NCBI GenBank assembly: GCA_027946555.1
Contig: JAPEVC010000014.1
Span: 62,001 to 126,000, forward strand
Direction: 5' to 3'
Source: Gnomoniopsis sp. IMI 355080
Taxonomy: Eukaryota > Ascomycota > Sordariomycetes > Diaporthales > Gnomoniaceae
Length of the DNA stretch: 64,000 nucleotides
Shown: piece after piece, positions 56,694-64,000 of the stretch
How the letters are laid out: each line of letters starts with the position of its first letter
How positions within the stretch are numbered: the stretch's first letter is position 1
Position numbers and translations under genes: made by a program
The notes under the pieces: generated by a model
Database searches by the model: none
Seen by the model: the letters and a program-made list of their open reading frames with translations, nothing else
What the model was told of the DNA's origin: nothing

Positions 56694-57277
56694 CAGAAAG
56701 CAAAAGTATAAGACATGGAGGTGCTGGACAAGTCGAGATAGCTTGGTGAACAGCTCCCTAGAAGCAAAAGTCAGCGAATCTCACGTAGGTGAACCCTCAA
56801 CATTGTGCATCTACAGCATTTGCGCAACGATCCTTGCACATCAATGTCGACTGTGCTCTTGACGGGCTGAGAGATCGTGAATTATCATCGGACACTGTGG
56901 GAGGAGTAAGCGGCGGCCCAAAATTGGGCCGGATGGAGGACTGAATGAACCCCTGGACATGCGCTATCGCTGCCAATGGGGCCGCTTTGGCTCGAAGCGG
57001 GACATTGGCGCTCAAAGCTCATCACAACTTTTCCAACGCCTATGGTCCTTCACCACCTCACTATGAACTGTCAATTTGCAATACTCGAAGGATAGGGTAA
57101 GCTCACTCTGTTTGATCGTACTGCGCCAAAGAATTCATGTCTTGAGCCCTGGGCGAAGTGCTGTCCCGGGAACTCACATACTTACACAAGCGTGTGGCCA
57201 GTTTGGGCGCCATCCATTTCATCAGTTGGCACACCCTCCCTGGATCTGAGCATCGAGCTTGGACACTGGGGATAGCA
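56694..57277. other. intergenic between CDC123 and amidohydrolase
   Basis: About 580 bp. The amidohydrolase frame is open upstream of 57278 to 57158, but those residues look like leader. No gene. Confidence 0.5.
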
Positions 57278-60200
57278 ATGGTAGACATCGAGAAGTTGAT
57301 GGCGGGACACTCGCCACCGCCCTACCGTGAAGTAGTCGCCTACCCCAAGGTTCATCCAGCACGCCGAATGCGCCGCTTTCTTTCCCTGCGCCTTCTCGTG
57401 GCTCTGCTACTTACCTCATCACAATTAATGTATTTGTATTTTTGGAACTTTCGTAGCCAACAGCCCGAGGCCGTCTTGTCATCTCTGGAGGGGAAGCAAT
57501 TCGAAGAAGGTCTGGCTGCTTGTGCCGCTCTCACCAAGTTCCCAACAAGGGTTGAAGCCGAAGACCGTCAGGAGAACGCCAGATGGAACCCCAGCAGTGG
57601 GCAAAATGAGACCATCGTTCTTCGTAACGCGACATTATTCGACGGTGAGGACTTCGTTTCCGAACCGGTAGACATTGTCTTTTCCAAAGGCCTGATCCGC
57701 TCCGTGGAAGCTGCCGGGGCATTCGCGGCCATCGAGGGCACGCAAGAGATGTATCTCGATGGCGCACACGTCACTCCTGGCCTCGTCGACATGCACTCGC
57801 ATCATTTGGTGGAGGGCTGGCCTGAACTGCCTGCAACGGAAGATAGCAACGAGGTGCATCCGGACTTTGGTCCCCTCACCCCCTTCATCAATGCGATCGA
57901 TTCCATGAAAGCATATGATGTCGCTACGAAACGGATCGCGTCCGGAGGTGTGACATCAAGCCTGATCATCCCTGGCAGCGCTAACATCATGGGAGGTGAG
58001 GGTGCGGTCGTGAAGAACGCAGTAAAGGCAGGGCCTAATGGAGAGTTCGTGGTTGAGGAGATGTTGTTGGAGCACGGTCTCCCAAAAGAGGGGAGGCATC
58101 GTTATATGAAAATGGCCTGTGGCGAGAATCCGAAGGTGACCTATGGACACACGCGCATGGGCAACGTGTGGGTGCTTCGCAAGTGGTTGGCCAAAGCGAA
58201 AGAGCTCGTCGACAAACAGGATGCATGGTGCGAAGCTGCTCTGGCGGCAAATGATGTGGCAGCTCAAGCGAGGGTGCTCGCTGTTAGGGGGAAATACCCC
58301 GAAGAGCTGGAATTGGACAGCACCGCAGGCATGCTACGTGGCCGGGTCACCATGCAGAATCATTGTTATGAGCCCGAGGATATGGAGACCATGCTTCGCA
58401 TTTCTCATGAGTTTGGCTTCCGCGTCCGGGCTTTCCACCACGCTCTCGAGGCTTGGCAGGTTCCTGAGATGCTGAAGGGGTACGGCGAGTATGTGCTTCA
58501 ATTTTCAATGCCGCAATGTTTTCGCAATGATCCTATAGTTTCAACGCTAATTGTACAGGAATCTGACCATCGCGACATTTGCCGAGTTCGCCCTATACAA
58601 ACAGGAGGCCTACGGAGGAAATCTTTGGGCTGGGAAGATCCTCAACGAACACGGCCTGCCCGTCGCCTACAAGTCTGACCACAGCGCTGGAGACGTCTCT
58701 GCACAATATCTTTTGCTGCAAGCCGTTGTAGGGCATTCCTTTGGTCTACCTGCAGATAAAGCACTGCAGGCGGTGACCTCTATACCAGCCAAAGCGATTG
58801 ATCTAGACAACCGGGTGGGCTATGTCCGCCCTGGGTATGATGCTGATATCGTTGTCTGGGATGGCCACCCTCTGGCTGTGGGGACAACGCCCAAGCAGGT
58901 TTATATTGATGGTGTTGCAACATTGGATCACGTCAAAGTGGAAGAGAGTTCTGCAAATGTTGTCGTCAAACAGAGGAGCAACGGCTCCAAACAACATCCC
59001 TCTGTGCGCGCTGTCTTACCGACGGATGAGAGGGAAAGGTTCTGCGCCAGCTCGCGCAAGGCTGGTCAGGCTTTTGTAGTCACTGGCATCACCAAGGCCT
59101 TTTTGAATGAATTCCCTGCTTTATTGGCACAGGCCAATGGTGAGTCATCCGCTGAGAACCTGACCCTCATCGTCGAGAACGGCAAAGTATCTTGCCTTGG
59201 CGCGGGCTCTTCCTGTAGCTTTGCCGCTGCTCAGCTCAGTCAGGAGAACATTGTGTCAGTATCACTCGACGACGGCCACCTTACTCGCGGTCTCACAGCA
59301 GTGACATCGGCTCTGGGTATCGCAGAAATCAGCATGTCACCAGATACGGGAGACGGTACTCTCAATGTCGTAGAGTCCAGCAAGGCAAGAGAAGCAGAGA
59401 ACATCGACCATGCCAAGTATGCAGTCACCTTGGGAGGCAGCCAGGTCGAGGCCAGGTCATTTGCGCGAGCCAGGCTGGGTGGAGTGACGCGAGCGATCCA
59501 GGCACCGCTGACTCAAGGCGGACTAGTCACTGGTATTTCAACTGGGATGAGGACGGGACTGAATAGTACTCTACTAAATGGAGGGCTGTTCCAAGACGAT
59601 GTTGCCCTACACGTGGTGCTCGACGAAGAATCGAAGGCAAATGACGGGGCAATCAGTATGGCCATTGAGCGACTGAGAGCGCTTGTAGCCAATGGAAAGA
59701 AGGGAGACCTTGAAAGTCCATGGGCACTGGTTGCTAATGGATCGTTGCCCTTGGTTATAAAGGCCATCGGTAATGTAAGCCTACCCACCTTATGTCTGTC
59801 TGAATCCTTGATACAGAGCCATACTGACATTCGGAAAAATAGCATGACATTCAACAAGTCATTCTATTGAAGAAAGACTTCCCGCGCGTCAACACTGTAA
59901 TCATTGGCGGGGATGAGGCACCACTGGTGAGTGCATGTTTATGAAAAGACTACTGTCGCTTTCCACAGTGACATTGATTACTTAACTTATCTGACTGACT
60001 GGTCTTAGTTCGCGCATGAAATCGCCGAGGCTAAGATCCCTCTGATTCTGACCGCGACTCGTCCGGCGCCCGATACCTGGTCCCGGAAAGACTCTCTACC
60101 AGGTCCTCCTCTGAGCAGAAGCCCAGCAGACATTCTGACAGAGGCAGGCGTGTTCTTTGCCATTGCATTAGTCACTTTGGAGGGTTTGTAGATCTCTCTT

Positions 60201-60524
60201 TCCCCCCACGGCTATCCACCTACATCGACGACTATTTCAGTTTTAAGTCGCTAACCGTCCTGTCAATGACCTCCAGGTGATTCCAGAATCCAGTCACTTG
60301 CTCTCGAGGCCTCATGGGTGGCCAAGTATGCGGGTCTGCGTGAGAGCGAGGCGCTGGCCCTCATCTCGAGCAATGTCGAGGAAATCCTCGGGCTGGAGAA
60401 GAGCAAGGATATTGTGATTTGGGAGGGAAATCCGTTGCATTTCGGTACACCGGTGTTGGCTTTCCAGTCCCAGGGTGGCATTCTGGAGGTTAGCAGTTGT
60501 TGGCCAAATGGCATGGACGGATAG
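57278..60524 (+). CDS. membrane-anchored amidohydrolase with tandem module layout
   Basis: Five exons: 57278-58488, 58559-59774, 59843-59926, 60009-60183 and 60277-60524. All are in phase and give 977 aa, about twice a normal imidazolonepropionase-like amidohydrolase. Residues about 36-57 form a signal-anchor (LRLLVALLLTSSQLMYLYFW) after a basic RRMRRF, so a type II membrane protein with the enzyme in the lumen or outside is likely. Module 1 has IVLRNATLFDGEDFV, the metal motif DMH173-S-H175-H, then NHCYE, FHHALEAW and SDHSAGD as likely further metal ligands, ending GYDADIVVWDGHPLAVG. Module 2 (from about residue 590) repeats the frame of the fold, with LTLIVENGKVSCLG and a closing KSKDIVIWEGNPLHFGTP, but lacks the HxH motif. 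The substrate is unknown. The ATG at 57278 is the first after the leader; one at 57158 is in frame but unconvincing. Confidence 0.88.
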
Positions 60525-62902
60525 GGCTCTTTTGGCAGGCTGATCATCAGGCGTGCTTTGGGAATGCCGTCTGTACAATATCCAAGGTTATGGGCATACA
60601 GTTGCTGAATTCGTTTATCTTCTTCTCAGCCTTGGTAAGCATATCGCAATCCTACTTGACCGTGACAATCCGGAAGTTGTGACGACCACATGCACTTAAG
60701 TTGAGTGAGTGAATTAGCGAATGTACCTCCTAAGTTCCGCAGTTGTCTTGAAAACTTTTTGGTCTAGTTCTTACCATGTATCTAGGCCCTACGACAGGAC
60801 CGGCCCCATGCCGAAACGTGAGAAAAGACAGCGCGAAAAAGGGAGAGGGAAAAAAAAAAAAAAAAAAGGGGGGGGGGGAGCAAATACTTGCGTATTGGTA
60901 TACATAATTCTTTGTGACAAGTTGTTGGCTACAGAACATAAATAAACCATGAAAGAAAGAAGAAGAAAAAAAGGGGGGGAAGAGGTTCAGCAGCTCCTGT
61001 GGGGGAAAACTCCTATGTTGCTGTTCCAGATGTTACCAAATATTCGATATCTTACTGTTCACTCACTAAAGCTAGGTAGTTACAAGTACCTCCCTACGTA
61101 CCTAAGTACTTAGTTAAGTAGTGTCTGATGAGGCTGAATGAAATGGATCCCCATAAACATCTACTTTTGGCTCCTGGCTGACTACGCCGTCCTACCTAAG
61201 TACACACTCGTTCTTACATCAACCCCTGCATATCCGAAATGAGTAGTATTTGTTAGCTCAAAACACTGACTCTTTCTTTTTCGGTCCATTGAAATCTGAG
61301 ACGCACTTCATCTAGAGGAATACTTTACACTGGACTCGACGAATCCTACAGAAAGTTTAGCGAGCCTCGAGCCTCTTTTGGCGCCCTGGCCAGATCCAAA
61401 AAGAGCCGCGCGCCTAGGGCCGCATCCAAGGACAGCCTTTCACTTGCAGCTTCATGGAGACTGAGGACACAACCAAATGCAGGCCAGGCCTTGTAGGCCT
61501 TTCCTGATTGAGCTAAGTAGCAAACCTAGCCTATAATTGGCAAACAGAACCGCTGTCAAAGATTAATGGGTACATATAACTTTCTGGATCCAGATGTCTC
61601 ATAGGTGGGGTGTGATGGTTCAGTAGCCAAAGAACAAATTGAGAGGCTGCTAAAGAATTGATCAAGGCAGGATGAACATGTCTAGTTCTCCGAGCATATG
61701 CAGCTCCACTAGCGACAACTTTTTGGAAACATCATCGCATTCCGGCGTTTGGCAACAAATACCGTCAACTAAGGCCACTGAAGGGAGTTGGATAGTTGGA
61801 ATTTATCTCTTGTCGAACTGGCTACCTTGGCATCCAGCCGGCACAGTTCCCTGAGTCTCGACGCATCAGATCTCATCAGATATCTTCATGAGCTCGTGGT
61901 GCGTCTCCGTCCAGTGACGCTGGGCGAAAGCCTTATACCCGGACCTCTGTCGCTAGTATATATTAGAACGTCAAAGCGGTCGCAGGTAGAGATGTCCCAG
62001 CACCGTTCTCAAATCGCTGTCATCCTTCTCAGTCCAGAAGTAGTTGCTCTTGGTCAGATTTTCCTCGATTGTGGCGTTGGGCGTGCTTCAGATTTACCTT
62101 AAGAATGTATGTACTATGTACTGTACGTACATAGTAATCAACCCCTCTTAATACTTACCCAGTATCCGGCCGGACCGACCCGTCAGCAGTCAAAAGTTTG
62201 ATGGCGTCGAATCCTGGTACTGTAATTTGCTGAATCGTGCTGCAGGGGCAAAGCTTCAAATGCGGATGGGTCACTAGTGTCCCTGTGTCTCTGCAGGCTC
62301 CAGCAATGGACAAAGATCTAGAGCATGTCAAAGTCCCATATCATGGTTCGCCAAGGCGGATATCTTCTCGGCCCCTGCGCCATGCGTTTCCTCAGGCTTG
62401 CCAGGCCGATTTGTGGCCCTAGTCTTGACGCCCTGGGCATTTGAGTAGTTGGGGCTATCATCGCCTGGTACAAGGCCGGCGCTACGTTGAAGTAAGTATT
62501 TGACCGAATGAAGAGCCTTCAAAGCAGTTCTGGATGTCTCTTCGTCTTCTACCTAGGTGATTTTCCCGAAATTTCGCCTTCTTTTTTTTTTCCCACCCTC
62601 CTGACGGTTTTGATTTCATTGTCGACTGGCTTCGGTGAGAGCTTCGCCTTTTATCACATTCTTTAAGCAGGCTTTTGCAAGAGCCGGTCCTTCTTTTCGA
62701 GCCTACATGAATAACTACTTCACACTCATTTAAGACTTCAACGAGACTTTGCCCTCCGTTCTTCGAGAGAACAACCCGAGGTCAACGAATTGTGCTAGTA
62801 CATATAAGTGCTTTCGAGCTCAACACTTCACCCGTGACACAAATCGGTCATATGATTCTCTATTCCTTCCTTTAGTTGACGAGTATATTCAACCGTTCAG
62901 AA
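60525..62902. other. intergenic before right-edge gene
   Basis: About 2.4 kb. It holds an A18-G11 junction (60850-60878), a second A/G purine stretch near 60956-60983, and TACCTA-like motifs at about 61088-61125 and 61192-61202. ORFs are short and unrecognised. Confidence 0.5.
60850..60878. repeat. A18-G11 homopolymer junction
   Basis: Eighteen A followed directly by eleven G in non-coding DNA. Lengths may be unreliable because such tracts are prone to sequencing and replication slippage. Confidence 0.7.
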
Positions 62903-64000
62903 ATGAGATCTACAACAATTTTTGCGGCTGCTCTAGCAGCCACCGCGAAAGCAGCCCAGGACGAGCGTACTTTCGCCGTGTTGCATTTCGTTGGCAATGG
63001 CCCGCTGATGGAGGGACGAGTTGATCCCATCATCTCGCCAGGGCAAACCTCCAGTCATGTCCACACGTTCCAAGGAGGATCCAATATTGGAATCAGCGCC
63101 ACTGGCGAGGACATGATGAACTCCAATTGCAGTACCGCTTCGGTTGTTGGCGACAACTCGGCTTACTGGATGCCCAAGGTGTACTTTCGGGACCCGGTTA
63201 CGGGGATTCTAGAGGACGTCGATCTCTACTACATGAACGTCTACTACTTTTTCGAGCCAACAGATGATGATGTGGTGGCATTTCCGGTCGGGTTGCAAAT
63301 GGTCAGCGGGAACGCCAGCCTCCGTGAGTGTCCGGATTTCGGGGGGGAGAGCATTCTCGACGCTGGTAGCTCTGTTGGCGTGAATCCTCTTCAGTGGACT
63401 TGTCCGCGTCAAAACTACAATATACCCGGCTGGCCATCCGCTTCTGAGTCGAATGGAACTACAGCGGGAATTCAAGACCCTAACAACCAAGGGGCGGGTC
63501 AAGGCTTACCATTGTGAGTGCTCCCAGTGAGGTCCTCTGCCTTTTGATCTATTTTGTCCTGTGCTATTCAAGCCACGTATGGTCAGTTGCAAATAACGTG
63601 CGTATCATACATACGTTTGTGGCTTGTGATAATAGATACGTCCGCCCCTTCTTGAAGCAGTAGCTGATTCTGGTGACAGTGGCGAATGTGATGGGACATA
63701 CTCGTACGTTTAAATACTCCGCTGTGTTTGGCCCTTTTCCATTTTCCCGATGGGAAGGACTTTGCTCTCCAGGTATTCGTCCCGACAGTCACCCGCGAGA
63801 TACTGCTGAGGAGATGTCAAGAGTAGCCAGCTCCCGAGATCTTTTCGCATTCCCAAAACACATCGAAAACTGCCTCTTCAAAACTTCGCTGATTCAAATG
63901 ACGTTAGTCCGCTACGGCACGATCTCCATTTCCCATCTTGCTACGATCCATCGAAGGGCCTGACAGACTACAAGAACAACATGGCCTTTCCTACCACAAA
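62903..64000 (+). CDS. secreted DUF1996-domain protein, partial at right edge
   Basis: N-terminal part of a DUF1996 protein, a secreted fungal family of unknown biochemical role, some members of which bind or degrade wall polymers. Exons 62903-63513, 63680-63703 and 63908 to beyond the window. Introns are 166 nt (GTGAGT..ACAG) and 204 nt (GTACGT..TTAG), both in phase. Residues 1-18 are a signal peptide (MRSTTIFAAALAATAKAA). Family blocks: GRVDPIISPGQTSSHVHTFQ with the conserved His pair, NSAYWMPKVYF, ECDGTYS in the 24-nt exon, then SPLRHDLHFPSCYDPSKGL and TDYKNNMAFP. The C-terminus, sometimes carrying a WSC or other wall-binding domain, lies outside the window. Confidence 0.88.

Noticed and set aside
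1..64000. CRISPR array, rRNA operon or secondary-metabolite core gene
   Set aside because: No regularly spaced repeats, no rRNA-like sequence and no PKS/NRPS/terpene-synthase motifs seen anywhere in the window.

Overview
The window reads as nuclear DNA of a filamentous ascomycete (Pezizomycotina). The best guess is a Sordariomycete or close relative, judged from protein resemblance and not from a search. The evidence is short spliceosomal introns (mostly 50-100 nt, GTRNGT donors, CTAAC/CTGAC-type branch sites), wide intergenic gaps, fungal orthologues such as COG1, NPY1, YPQ-type PQ-loop and CWC21 proteins, and small secreted cysteine-rich proteins. There are no operons. I found no rRNA, tRNA, CRISPR array or intact transposon.

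Layout. 1-20.2 kb is mainly housekeeping: an uncharacterised Ser-rich protein (1047-2031, -), eIF3l (5696-7355, -) head to head with the ribosome-assembly GTPase EFL1 (8072-11430, +), an aquaporin (11777-12760, -), eIF4B (14704-16911, -), a small membrane protein (17783-18755, +) and a disordered acidic protein (19504-20156, -). 20.2-34 kb is gene-poor and accessory. It holds a decayed CAX-type Ca2+/H+ exchanger, a tiny CFEM-like secreted protein (25027-25404, +), a secreted alpha/beta-hydrolase peptidase (26164-27772, -), a secreted cysteine-containing protein with an apparent one-base frameshift (28939-29666, -) and a GPI-anchored Ser/Thr-rich wall protein (33134-33949, +).

34.6-46.6 kb carries a peroxisome-flavoured set: a PEX11-family protein, NADH pyrophosphatase NPY1 ending in SKI, and a delta3,delta2-enoyl-CoA isomerase ending in HKL. 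A PQ-loop vacuolar transporter and an MCT-like MFS transporter lie among them. 47-57 kb is dense housekeeping: COG1, SAS10/UTP3, 3-ketodihydrosphingosine reductase, CWC21 and CDC123. 57.3-60.5 kb is a large membrane-anchored amidohydrolase that looks like a fused pair of modules with a degenerate second half. The right edge holds the start of a secreted DUF1996 protein.

How the genes relate. Six products serve translation, ribosome assembly or mRNA processing (eIF3l, EFL1, eIF4B, SAS10, CDC123, CWC21). Three are linked to peroxisomal metabolism. The central island is enriched in secreted, probably environment-facing or host-facing proteins. Splice sites were assigned by eye from donor, acceptor and reading frame. 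Exon coordinates are therefore predictions, but nearly every join is in phase and restores a conserved family sequence.
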